Under the pieces are notes generated by a model, which saw nothing but the letters and a program-made list of their open reading frames with translations, had not been told where the DNA came from and did no database searches. From NCBI RefSeq assembly GCF_046614675.1, contig NZ_JBKKJT010000006.1:186001-250000 (forward strand): a stretch of 64,000 bases of DNA, written 5' to 3'. This stretch comes from Chryseobacterium cupriresistens (GTDB taxonomy: Bacteria > Bacteroidota > Bacteroidia > Flavobacteriales > Weeksellaceae). The first letter of the stretch is position 1, and the number at the start of each line of letters is the position of its first letter. Position numbers and translations under genes: made by a program. This document shows positions 27,651-35,589 of the stretch, one piece after another.

Positions 27651-28268
27651 TTAGTGATGGTAAATATCTTCATACATTACCCCTGCACGGATTTCCACGG
27701 GAAGCTTATTTTCCTCCGGAACAATCGGGCAGTTGTAATCATAAGCATTATAAGCACAGAACGGATGGTAAGATTGATTAAAATCAAGCACAATGGTATT
27801 TCCTTTCGGAATCTTGAGATCCATATATTTCCCTCCTCCATAGGTTTCTTTTTCATTGGTTGCATCACGGAACGGAAGGAAAAGATAGTCTTTGTATTTT
27901 TCCTGTTTGATCAGATCCAGGCTTTGGTATAACGTTACAGTATACGGCTTGCCATCTAATGTAAAGGTTGCTTTTCCATATTCCTGATACGATTTGGTTT
28001 TCCCTGAAGACGTAGGAAGGTCAAAGGGTTTTGTATCTTCTGATTTTACAAATTGTGCAGTAACTCTGTATTTAGCATCAAAAGGGAAGAAAGGATGTCC
28101 TTTAAAATTTTTAAAATTATCACCTCTTAATGGAGTTTCCTTTGGGTTAAGATATTCTGCATTGAGTTCTTTCTGAAACTTCTGTACCTCTTTCTCTTCC
28201 TTTGACATCTTTTTCTGAGAAAAAACCCATAGAGGAAGCAGTAAAAAGAGTATGATATATTTTTTCAT
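27651..28268 (-). CDS. DUF1684 domain exported protein
   Basis: About 205 aa from the ATG at 28268, with a Sec signal peptide (about 1-17, ending WVFSQ). The DUF1684 signature is at the C-terminus: LDFNQSYHPFCAYNAYDYNCP and ENKLPVEIRAGVMYED. The family is secreted and of unknown function. The 5' end and upstream region of this gene (28207-28268 onward) are present a second time at 33815-34065, beyond the inserted peptide locus. This copy is the intact one. Confidence 0.88.
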   Translation of the reverse strand: MKKYIILFLLLPLWVFSQKKMSKEEKEVQKFQKELNAEYLNPKETPLRGDNFKNFKGHPFFPFDAKYRVTAQFVKSEDTKPFDLPTSSGKTKSYQEYGKATFTLDGKPYTVTLYQSLDLIKQEKYKDYLFLPFRDATNEKETYGGGKYMDLKIPKGNTIVLDFNQSYHPFCAYNAYDYNCPIVPEENKLPVEIRAGVMYEDIYHH

Positions 28269-28457
28269 GAATTTAAAATTATAAGTAAAGCTATGAATTT
28301 TCATTCCAACAAAAGTTAAAATTGTAATAAAAAATATAATCTGTTTTAAATAAAATTAACCTTTGATAATCTAGCACACTTTTTGAAAAACAAAGCTCAT
28401 GGACAGAAAAAGCTTCATAAAGACCAGTGTTCTGGCAATATCAGGATTTTATTTTCT
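28207..28457. repeat. Left copy of 251-bp direct repeat bounding the insert
   Basis: These 251 bases recur at 33815-34065 with about four substitutions and no gaps (constant offset 5608). The unit covers the 5' end of the DUF1684 gene, the divergent promoter region and the first 17 or so codons of the GMC oxidoreductase. In this left copy the oxidoreductase is cut off after the GFYF region while DUF1684 is intact. The right copy is the mirror case. Confidence 0.92.
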
Positions 28458-28649
28458 AAACTTAATATTTCATCCAATTTTCTGTTTTTAAAATAAATCG
28501 ATTCAATATTGAAGTTTGTTTTCTATCTGGAACTAATAGAAACCAGAACTAAAAACTTCTGCTGTTAATTCTACTTATTATATTTTAAAGGCATTGAGAT
28601 AACTAGGTCATTTTTAATGTATACTTTATTGATTTTTATTGAATAATTG

Positions 28650-29711
28650 TCATAATTTTGTATAGTGTTTTTGTTTAAGGGGGTTTTTACTCCAATCTTC
28701 CCAAATACCAGTATATGGATTGTACCCACATTTTAAAGGTTTAGACGTATCTAAACTATCTTTATTTATATGCGTTTTTTCAGTAAAAGCCCTGCAATCA
28801 GTACAGATATACCTGAATTCACAGTCTTTACATGTTTCTATATGGTCTTTAGTAATATTCCAGTATTTTTTAAACCCTGGATTTTTGATAACATTTTCTA
28901 AGCTGGTATCATGAATGTTTCCAAAACTTTCGGGCATTAAAGGACAGTTTTTTATATTACCATCACTGTCAATTCCAATTTTTTTATGTAAACAAGAGTT
29001 ATGATTGAAAGCTTCCAGAACTTTTGTGATATTGGTGTTAAAGTATTTTATATCAATTTTTCCACAGGAAGATATATCTATGTTGTCTTTTATAAAGTTT
29101 AAAATAAACCGGTACTCATCTTTCACCCTGAACGGAACTTTTTTACAATTGTAAAAGGTAAGATGATATACCCTAATAGTTTTTACATTAAGTTCTTCGA
29201 TGAAATTTCTGTCTATATTTTTGTGATAAGGAGAAAAAATTTCAATTCCTGATAAAACAGAATCGGCGAACGTTTGTTCAATTCGGATAATATCTTCAAC
29301 AGTAAAATAATTTTTACTGTGAATCACTAAATATTTTATTCCTAAGTTTTCTACAGATTGTTTCAATTTTTCCAAAATAGAAATATCACTGAGTTCAATA
29401 AATAAATCATTAATAAATGATGGATTGTTATACTCGTATGAAATAGGTGGAAAGCTTTTATCCCAATCATTTTCCGTAATAAAGCCGTATTCTTTATCTA
29501 ATAGTAAATTCAAATATTGGCTAAAAATTTCTTTAGATTCATCATCATAAAGAGTTGAGATTTCTTCTATAGACTTTACTTTTAATTCTTCGATTATATC
29601 ATAAAACTCCAAAGGATATACTTCAGATGTTTCCCTTTGCAGATCAGAAATTAGTATTCTTTGCGCACCTCTTGTAATTAGAGTATTGCTGAATAAATTG
29701 AAATACCTCAT
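28650..29711 (-). CDS. Grasp-with-spasm SPASM-domain peptide maturase (GwsS-like)
   Basis: 353 aa. The C-terminal SPASM region (about 235-330) has seven Cys: NSCLHKK, IKNCPLMP, ETCKDCEFRYICTDC and LKCGYNP. These suit two auxiliary Fe-S clusters. The N-terminal part lacks the CxxxCxxC radical-SAM motif, as I recall for this family (TIGR04193-type). Partnered with an ATP-grasp enzyme it should act on the small GG peptide encoded at 31787-31975. Its ATG overlaps the stop of the 60-residue ORF by 4 bp (ATGA). It is the last gene of the operon. The exact chemistry is unknown. Confidence 0.87.
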   Translation of the reverse strand: MRYFNLFSNTLITRGAQRILISDLQRETSEVYPLEFYDIIEELKVKSIEEISTLYDDESKEIFSQYLNLLLDKEYGFITENDWDKSFPPISYEYNNPSFINDLFIELSDISILEKLKQSVENLGIKYLVIHSKNYFTVEDIIRIEQTFADSVLSGIEIFSPYHKNIDRNFIEELNVKTIRVYHLTFYNCKKVPFRVKDEYRFILNFIKDNIDISSCGKIDIKYFNTNITKVLEAFNHNSCLHKKIGIDSDGNIKNCPLMPESFGNIHDTSLENVIKNPGFKKYWNITKDHIETCKDCEFRYICTDCRAFTEKTHINKDSLDTSKPLKCGYNPYTGIWEDWSKNPLKQKHYTKL

Positions 29712-29890
29712 AGTAATCTAGTAAGAGCTTTAAACGGCTTTTCCCGGAAATAAAAATTAGATCTATATTTTTTAGAATCTAAAAAATATACTGTATTACT
29801 GTTACGTTTTACATTTGTTCTACTTCCAAATTTCGTTATATTTTTAAATGTTAAAGGGAGTTTATGCTTTTCCCCAAATGTGTTTATCAT
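29708..29890 (-). CDS. Small basic 60-aa protein between grasp and spasm genes
   Basis: The ORF shares 4-bp ATGA overlaps with both the ATP-grasp gene upstream and the SPASM gene downstream, exactly filling the gap. That arrangement is strong evidence for translation. The product is basic (many Lys/Arg: KHKLPLTFKNITKFGSRTN, YRSNFYFREKPFK), with no Cys, signal or membrane segment. I know no family for it. It could be a peptide-binding adaptor or a chaperone for one maturase, or merely a coupling ORF. Its length and position should be compared in related loci. Confidence 0.65.
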   Translation of the reverse strand: MINTFGEKHKLPLTFKNITKFGSRTNVKRNSNTVYFLDSKKYRSNFYFREKPFKALTRLL

Positions 29891-30789
29891 AGATATTCTG
29901 CTATTTCTTTTTCTAATGAATAATTACATATTTTAGATAAATACCCAAATTGCCCTATTGGGTTCACTTCCAAAAAATAGTATTTCTCTCCGCTTTTCAT
30001 AAAATCAAGAGAACCACAGTTAAGATCAAGAAGCTGCATCAACTGATGAACTTTTTCTTCAATCTCATTTGGTAGGTTATATCTTACATTTTTATTACGC
30101 TTTTCATAATTATAATTTCTAAAATCGACTTTAGTCTGCTCATCATTTTGTGAAAAGATAGCTATTGACCAACATTTACCATTTAAATAAAATGTTCTTA
30201 TTTCAAAATCCTTTTCAATTTTTTCCTGAAAAAAAGTGGGAAAGAAGTCTTCATTTTCATATTCTTCTACTATAGAAGTGAACATCATTCCATTAGAATT
30301 TTTATAAAAAGATTCAAGCATTGCGTTTCCTGCAATAGTTTTTACTATCGTTTCACCTAAAATAACATTATCAGTATTTTCAGCCAGATAATAGGACGGA
30401 ACATCTAAACCCACTTTTTCTGCTTCTTCTAATACTAATAATTTATTTACTAAGCTATTACTCTCTTTATTGATATGTTTTATAGTTTCAAGTTTTTTCT
30501 TTACGTAATCTTCCAGCCAGTGCTGGGTTTCGTTCATGTTGATATTAATGGAATTATTTTTATATCGAATACGCTTAAAATTCAATCCTCCCCTTCTATA
30601 CCAAACACTGCTTATATCATCTAAAAAAAATCGGTTAGAAGAACTTTCTAAAAAAAATCTTTTTTCGATGATTTTAATTTCAAATATTTCATCCTCATGT
30701 ATACGTATAAACTTTTTCTCTAATACTATCAGCCATTTTATAACATCCGTAGTAGAAATATCATTATTATCAGAAATTATTAATATCAT
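29887..30789 (-). CDS. Grasp-with-spasm ATP-grasp peptide maturase (GwsG-like)
   Basis: 300 aa, related to the MdnC/MvdD (graspetide) ATP-grasp ligases that join Glu/Asp side chains to Ser/Thr/Lys by ATP-driven ester or amide bonds. The N-terminal domain has SVWYRRGGLNF (about 62-72). The ATP-grasp part has ETIVKTIAGNAM, FFPTFFQEKIEKDFEIRTFY, then CGSLDFMKSGEKYYFLEVNP, written here in two halves CGSLDFMKS and YFLEVNPIGQFGYLS, where Asp, Glu and Asn should hold Mg-ATP. The start overlaps the DUF6624 gene by 4 bp. The substrate should be the peptide at 31787-31975. Confidence 0.9.
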   Translation of the reverse strand: MILIISDNNDISTTDVIKWLIVLEKKFIRIHEDEIFEIKIIEKRFFLESSSNRFFLDDISSVWYRRGGLNFKRIRYKNNSININMNETQHWLEDYVKKKLETIKHINKESNSLVNKLLVLEEAEKVGLDVPSYYLAENTDNVILGETIVKTIAGNAMLESFYKNSNGMMFTSIVEEYENEDFFPTFFQEKIEKDFEIRTFYLNGKCWSIAIFSQNDEQTKVDFRNYNYEKRNKNVRYNLPNEIEEKVHQLMQLLDLNCGSLDFMKSGEKYYFLEVNPIGQFGYLSKICNYSLEKEIAEYL

Positions 30790-31697
30790 TTTTTACTTGA
30801 ATTATTCTTTAAAAATTCTTTTGTTATTTTTCTTCTAACTTTGAAGCTTTGTAGCCCAATAAGTCTTCTATTACGATTGATATTTGCTGAATCCTTTATG
30901 ATTTCTTCATCAGTACTTTTCACGCCATATACGGGCCTTAAATGATTAATCTGAACATATCTTTCTACCATTTCTACATAATCTCTTGGTGGGAGATCTC
31001 CGGATCTTACATAGTCTACCAGCTTCGTTTTGAAATATTCATAATCTTCTATTTGAGACATATGATTTAAATAAACTAACATTGGCATGAAAACACCATC
31101 ATCCGTTTCAAGTCCAATTTTTTGCAAAGACGGATAACCATAATTATTAAGAGTCCACTTTAGTAGTTCAGCATTTTTCTTGAAATTTTTTAATGATTGT
31201 TGTCCTGTTATAGAATCTTTAGCCTGATCCCTGATAAAAGCTATTCTAAAAGAATCAATAAGCTGTTTGTTTAGAGACTTTTTCCATTCTGTAACTTTCT
31301 GCTCAACAGTTATACTATCAATACCATACTTTTTATATAGCTTAAAAAAATCTTTGTTCTCTCGTTTGAACTTCCAGTATGGAGCAACTAACGGGATAAG
31401 TTTATAAAGACTTTTTTTTCCTCCAAAGTTTTTATTGTATTTATCAGAAAACTTAATATAATTTTCATATTCTTCCATTCGTTCATCATTTCTCGGCTGA
31501 TATTTCCGGAATAGTTTTCTAAATTCTTTTATAGCCGCAAGAGTATCATTCTTTAATCTATAGGTACTATCAATAGAATTTACACTATTGTAATATGCAA
31601 TATAATCATGTTGATTATTTCGACAGGATGTTAAAAAAGAAAAACTGATTAATAGAATAACTCCGCTTATCTTAATACATATTTTTTTATAATTCAT
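30786..31697 (-). CDS. DUF6624-type lipoprotein in the RiPP operon
   Basis: 303 aa. It has a lipoprotein signal peptide with SFLTSC (Cys about 25). The C-terminal half fits DUF6624 as I know it: LKWTLNNYGYPSLQKIGLETDDGVFMPMLVYLNH, here split as LKWTLNNYGYPSL and FMPMLVYLNH, then SGDLPPRDYVEMVERY and RPVYGVKS. The function is unknown. As a surface or periplasmic lipoprotein in the operon it could bind, protect against or sense the finished peptide (inference). It is the first gene after the precursor and its terminator, and its stop overlaps the ATP-grasp start (ATGA). Confidence 0.75.
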   Translation of the reverse strand: MNYKKICIKISGVILLISFSFLTSCRNNQHDYIAYYNSVNSIDSTYRLKNDTLAAIKEFRKLFRKYQPRNDERMEEYENYIKFSDKYNKNFGGKKSLYKLIPLVAPYWKFKRENKDFFKLYKKYGIDSITVEQKVTEWKKSLNKQLIDSFRIAFIRDQAKDSITGQQSLKNFKKNAELLKWTLNNYGYPSLQKIGLETDDGVFMPMLVYLNHMSQIEDYEYFKTKLVDYVRSGDLPPRDYVEMVERYVQINHLRPVYGVKSTDEEIIKDSANINRNRRLIGLQSFKVRRKITKEFLKNNSSKK

Positions 31698-31730
31698 TAA
31701 AAAAGATTTTAATTGACACCCTTATAAAAC

Positions 31731-31775
31731 CAAAAAAAGCTAAAGAGAAATCCTCTCCTTAGCTTCTAAATGTTT
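31731..31775 (-). terminator. Intrinsic terminator between precursor and maturase genes
   Basis: On the minus strand GCTAAGGAGA and TCTCTTTAGC form a stem with one bulge, followed by TTTTTTT. It should make the precursor mRNA more abundant than the maturase mRNA. Confidence 0.75.
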
Positions 31776-31786
31776 AAATGTACTGC

Positions 31787-31975
31787 TTAGGCAGGTTCTG
31801 TAATAACAGCAACTAGCTTATTGTCTACATATACTCCTGTATCGCTTCCACTTCCTGTTTCATAAGTCCACTGCTTACTTGTTTCTGCCATTAACCCACC
31901 TGTGATTTTTGATAAATCATTTAATTTTTTGTTTTCTAATGAAGAGAAATTCTTCATTCCATTTAGTTTTTTCAT
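31787..31975 (-). CDS. Grasp-with-spasm precursor peptide
   Basis: 62 aa. The leader has KKLNDLSKITGG (about 16-27), the typical Bacteroidota double-glycine leader end. The core of about 35 residues has no Cys and is rich in Thr, Ser, Glu, Asp and Lys (for example WTYETGSGSDTG, YVDNKLVAVITEP), fitting side-chain ester or amide crosslinks made by an ATP-grasp ligase. It is first in the operon, 90 bp before the lipoprotein gene and followed by a terminator. The mature product and its target are unknown. Confidence 0.85.
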   Translation of the reverse strand: MKKLNGMKNFSSLENKKLNDLSKITGGLMAETSKQWTYETGSGSDTGVYVDNKLVAVITEPA

Positions 31976-32198
31976 AATTGATATTGTTTTAAGGATATAA
32001 ATATATAAAACATTAATTAAATAACTCTACATAAAAGTGATTTTTTTATTATGTTAAATACCTAAATTAAAGCCTGTTACAATTAAAATAAAAATCATAT
32101 TTTTTCACTCATTTTAGAATAATCGAAAGTATAGAATATTTTTATATAAGTTTATAACGTTTTTTCTAAAAAAGTCCTTAATTATTTATCTTTACAGA

Positions 32199-32404
32199 AT
32201 GGTAATAGGTACAAGACTTAAGCAAACAAGAGAAAGTTAGAGAATGAGCTAGGAAGAATTGGCACTTATATCAAGAACAACACAGAAAACTATCTCAATC
32301 GGGAGAATGACAAGAGCATTCCCCTTTTAGATCATTTTTGATTTAATCAGATGGAAGAGTTTTAACTTCAGGATATTTTTTTACCTAAAGAAGCAGTTAA
32401 TTGA
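32199..32404 (+). pseudogene. Decayed XRE-family HTH regulator
   Basis: Reading from the ATG at 32199 gives IGTRLKQTRES, a stop, RMS, a stop, EELALISRTTQKTIS. After a +1 shift it gives RENDKSIPLLDHF, a stop, FNQMEEF, a stop, LQDIFLPKEAVN and an end at 32402-32404. This is an ordinary small XRE repressor (KKMSQEELA-type helix-turn-helix and ENDKSIP motif) broken by at least four in-frame stops and one frameshift. It is oriented away from the RiPP operon and may once have regulated the insert. Confidence 0.85.
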
Positions 32405-32535
32405 TAAGCTATATTCTTACTCGATAATTCGATATCTAAATCTTCAATTTCAGAATTGTTATGATCTAATAATCATTACAGATTAATGAAACCATTGACA
32501 GTTTCAAAATGGTGATACCATTCCGGCAGAAGTTT

Positions 32536-33336
32536 TTATTTATAATTGATTTTGTGATTCAACTCTAAAGGATTATTTTCTTCAAGAATGGATTTTTGCG
32601 CTTCTCTGATCATTTCATTCATATCTTTTTCATTTCCCTGAGGATCTGTAAATATAACTTTTTTGGCGGTTTTGGTATTCCAGGGGTCATTATAATATGA
32701 TTTTCCTAGCTGCTCATATTTTGTCCAGTCGATTTTAATGGTTTTTGTCCTTACATCAAACCAAATGCTGCCTTTTTTTACCTGTATTAAATTGAATGAG
32801 TAATCATGTTCTGTATCTTCAATGGAAATGATTAAACCAGGTAATCCATTGAAAATATAGGGACCATCATTAAAAGGCAATTCCGTCGTAAACCAAGCAA
32901 TCCAGTTTCTACCACCATAACTAACTTCTGCTTTTTGCGATTTATATTTTCCAATAGTTTTTTGTTCCGGTATGATTTTCCAATTTAGCTGTTCATCAAT
33001 CGGTAGAACATAATTTGCCTTTAAGTAAGTAATAATTTTCTCTATTTTTTTATTAATGATATCTTTTTTAATATAAAATTGATTTTCAACCCCCATTATA
33101 TAGCCTCCACTTTTATTAATGAGCTTCAGCGAATCAGCATTTCTGGACATGGAATCTCTAAAAATAGAAGTATTATTCTCCAAATCCAAAATCATATTTT
33201 CAGTATTAATATTTTCAGGTTTTTCCTTACTTGTTCTATATTTAGCCTCATAAATAAAGCTAAACTTTTGTGAAAAAATAGATATTGATAGTAGTAAAAA
33301 AAATAAAATAAATTTCAATTTGTGTGGTATTTTCAT
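32536..33336 (-). CDS. GLPGL family protein
   Basis: 266 aa, exported (signal peptide about 1-21, ending SIFSQ). The hallmarks are SYGGRNWIAWFTTELPF and YIFNGLPGLIISIED (about 130-165). It is a clear paralogue of the protein at 3446-4267. Both copies lie beside a double-glycine leader peptide locus. The function of the family is unknown. It is inside the inserted block, 21 bp downstream of the 106-residue ORF. Confidence 0.87.
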   Translation of the reverse strand: MKIPHKLKFILFFLLLSISIFSQKFSFIYEAKYRTSKEKPENINTENMILDLENNTSIFRDSMSRNADSLKLINKSGGYIMGVENQFYIKKDIINKKIEKIITYLKANYVLPIDEQLNWKIIPEQKTIGKYKSQKAEVSYGGRNWIAWFTTELPFNDGPYIFNGLPGLIISIEDTEHDYSFNLIQVKKGSIWFDVRTKTIKIDWTKYEQLGKSYYNDPWNTKTAKKVIFTDPQGNEKDMNEMIREAQKSILEENNPLELNHKINYK

Positions 33337-33357
33337 AGAATCTATCGTTATTTGAGA

Positions 33358-33678
33358 TTAATTAGATATTAATATTTTTTTTATTGAATTTATACTTTCA
33401 GAAAAAAATTCTAAATATCCTTTTTTTTCAAATGCTCTTCTCAATCCATCATTATAAAACCAAATTTCTGTAATAACATCATTTTTCTTTTCGATATGAC
33501 TGCCGTCTAACTTGTTAGCAATTTTTGAAATTTCAAAAATTTTCTTTTCTGAAAGCACATATTCTTTAGATATTATTTGATATGCTCTATCTATTAAATA
33601 CCACTTATCATCAATATTTTTAACAGCATAAGGAAAAGTATCTCTAAGTGCTATAAACTTTTTTAAACTACTACTCAT
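33358..33678 (-). CDS. Hypothetical protein, 106 aa
   Basis: I recognise no family. It is a charged, soluble helix-rich protein (FEISKIANKLDGSHIEKKND, FFSESINSIKKIL) without Cys, signal peptide or membrane segment. It lies at the right end of the inserted block, just upstream of the GLPGL gene on the same strand, and is probably co-transcribed with it. Codon use is as AT-rich as the rest of the insert. Confidence 0.55.
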   Translation of the reverse strand: MSSSLKKFIALRDTFPYAVKNIDDKWYLIDRAYQIISKEYVLSEKKIFEISKIANKLDGSHIEKKNDVITEIWFYNDGLRRAFEKKGYLEFFSESINSIKKILISN

Positions 33679-33790
33679 TTTATCGATTTTTAAGACTATT
33701 TATGTTTAAGATTCTGTATTCTTAACTTTAAGCAATTTAAGGAATCATGGTCATATTTAATACTAAATTTCTTTTAAAAAGACAAAAATC

Positions 33791-33808
33791 CTAACTTTAA
33801 AGTTAGGC
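33791..33808. repeat. 18-bp perfect palindrome at the insert edge
   Basis: CCTAACTTTAAAGTTAGG is self-complementary and lies 7 bp before the right repeat copy, flanked by an A-run on the left. It could act as a minus-strand terminator or be an operator; it could also be a trace of the integration joint. Confidence 0.5.
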
Positions 33809-33814
33809 AATCTA

Positions 33815-34065
33815 ATCTTTTTCTGAGAAAAAACCCATAGAGGAAGCAGTAAAAAGAGTATGATATATTTTTTCATGAATTTAAAATTATAAGTAAAGCT
33901 ATGAATTTTCATTCCAACAAAAGTTAAAATTATAATAAAAAATATAATCTGTTTTAAATAAAATTCACCTCTGATAATCTAGCATACTTTTTGAAAAACA
34001 AAGCTCATGGACAGAAAAAGCTTCATAAAGACCAGTGTTCTGGCAATATCAGGATTTTATTTTCT
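33815..34065. repeat. Right copy of 251-bp direct repeat bounding the insert
   Basis: The partner of 28207-28457. Here the GMC oxidoreductase continues intact while only the first 18 or so codons of DUF1684 remain as a fragment. The four or so differences include changes at the likely promoter positions (TTTGATAAT versus TCTGATAAT; GCACAC versus GCATAC). Confidence 0.92.
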
Positions 34066-35587
34066 TCAATCCGAATTATTTCATGCAGCGGAAAGAAGAA
34101 ACAATCAGATCGTTGAAAACAACGACGTTCCGATTGTTATTATTGGCAGTGGATATGGCGGAGCGGTTTCAGCTTTGCGTCTTTGTGAAGCAGGGAAAAA
34201 AGTAGTGCTGCTGGAGATGGGTCTTAACTGGGAAAAAGCAGGAATTCCGTTTTCCAATCTGCTGAAACCCGGGAAAAGCTCTGCATGGCTGAAAAACAAA
34301 AGCATTGCTCCCTTTATGAATATTTTTTCTCTGACTCCTTTTACCGGAACTCTGGACCGTCTGGATTTTGATCATATTAAAATCTGGGTAGGAAGAGGGG
34401 TTGGCGGAGGTTCTCTGGTGAATGGCGGAATGGCTGTCACTCCCAAAGAAAGCTATTTCAGAGAGGTTTTCCCTGATCTTGATGCTGAAAAGTTTTATAA
34501 TTATTATTTTCCTCTTGTACAGGAAGAACTCAAGGTAAATGTGATTGATGAACAGTTTCTGAAAGACTGTCCTTATTATAAATTCACCCGGGTAGGTGAA
34601 GCAGAAGCTCACAAAGCTGGTTTTAAAACCATTCGGGTTCCCAATGTATATGATTTTAAATACATGGAAAAAGAATTCAGGAATGAAGTTCCCCGCTCTG
34701 CTCTCAACACTGAAGTGATTTATGGAAATAACCATGGAAAAAACAGTTTAGATAAAACCTATCTCAGAAAAGCACTGGAAACAGGAAATTTAGAAATCCT
34801 TGACCTTCATCGTGTCCAGACTATTCAACTGAATGATGACAAAAGCTATACATTAAATGTCCGGCAGACAGATACTTCCGGAGTTATGATTGCGGACAAA
34901 GTTTTCCACTGCAAAAAGCTGATTCTTTCCGCAGGAACAATGGGCACTTTGCAGCTTCTGTTACAGTCTCATGCAGAGAACGGATTTCCCATCAATGAAA
35001 AGATTGGTAAAAACTGGGGAAACAATGGAAATTTCATGACCGGAAGAAACTGGGTTAAGCCATTGTCTGGCGGCACCGGAGCTAAGCAATCCACTATTCC
35101 GGTAGGAGGAATTGATAACTGGGATGATCCGGAACATCCGTTTTTCACAGAAATTGCTCCTCTGCCCATGGGAATGGATGTGGCTACTTCTTTATATCTG
35201 CTCATCAACAGGGTTGATAAAAAGGGAGAAGTTGCCTATCATAAAGCCAGCCAATCCCTGACATTAAACTGGGATGAAAGCAATACCGCTAAAATGAGAG
35301 AAAATGCCCAATATTTTATCCGTAAAATGAATAAGGCTAATGGCGGTACAAGAAGCCATTTACTTTTTAATAATGGGTTTGGGGCAGATATCTGTTATCA
35401 TCCGCTTGGAGGGTGTGTTCTTGGTGAAGCTACCAACGAATATGGAAAGCTAAAAGATCACGAGAATCTGTATGTGCTGGATGGTTCTTTAATTCCGGGA
35501 ACCATTGGTGTTAATCCGTTTGTTACGATTACTGCGATTGCTGAATATTGTATTGAAAATCTTATTAAACAGAAAGAATTTGCCTGA
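34007..35587 (+). CDS. GMC-type FAD-dependent oxidoreductase (cholesterol-oxidase-like)
   Basis: 526 aa. The N-terminal 25 residues (MDRKSFIKTSVLAISGFYF) are a Tat-like or lipoprotein-like export signal without a true Arg pair. The FAD-binding Rossmann motif is VIIGSGYGGAVSALRLCEAG (about 44-63), followed by GRGVGGGSLVNGGMA (about 130). The C-terminal GMC motif has CYHPLGGCVLGEAT and NPFVTITAIAEY. The closest layout I know is cholesterol oxidase-like alcohol oxidases; the substrate is not evident. Its first codons are duplicated at 28427-28457. It converges with the adenylyltransferase gene with a 2-bp gap. Confidence 0.9.
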   Translation: MDRKSFIKTSVLAISGFYFLQSELFHAAERRNNQIVENNDVPIVIIGSGYGGAVSALRLCEAGKKVVLLEMGLNWEKAGIPFSNLLKPGKSSAWLKNKSIAPFMNIFSLTPFTGTLDRLDFDHIKIWVGRGVGGGSLVNGGMAVTPKESYFREVFPDLDAEKFYNYYFPLVQEELKVNVIDEQFLKDCPYYKFTRVGEAEAHKAGFKTIRVPNVYDFKYMEKEFRNEVPRSALNTEVIYGNNHGKNSLDKTYLRKALETGNLEILDLHRVQTIQLNDDKSYTLNVRQTDTSGVMIADKVFHCKKLILSAGTMGTLQLLLQSHAENGFPINEKIGKNWGNNGNFMTGRNWVKPLSGGTGAKQSTIPVGGIDNWDDPEHPFFTEIAPLPMGMDVATSLYLLINRVDKKGEVAYHKASQSLTLNWDESNTAKMRENAQYFIRKMNKANGGTRSHLLFNNGFGADICYHPLGGCVLGEATNEYGKLKDHENLYVLDGSLIPGTIGVNPFVTITAIAEYCIENLIKQKEFA

Positions 35588-35589
35588 AA

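Larger units (their letters stand above)
28458..33814. mobile_element. Inserted block with RiPP locus between direct repeats
   Basis: About 5.36 kb lying between the two 251-bp repeats and separating genes that were once adjacent and divergent. It is visibly more AT-rich than the flanks. It contains the grasp-with-spasm operon, a dead XRE gene, a GLPGL gene and an orphan. No integrase or transposase is in it. The repeat structure fits integration of a circle, or an incoming segment sharing the 251-bp region, by homologous recombination; that is inference. Confidence 0.7.

Noticed and set aside
28427..28457. Second GMC oxidoreductase gene at the left repeat
   Set aside because: Only about the first 10-17 codons are present before the sequence diverges; it is a duplicated fragment.
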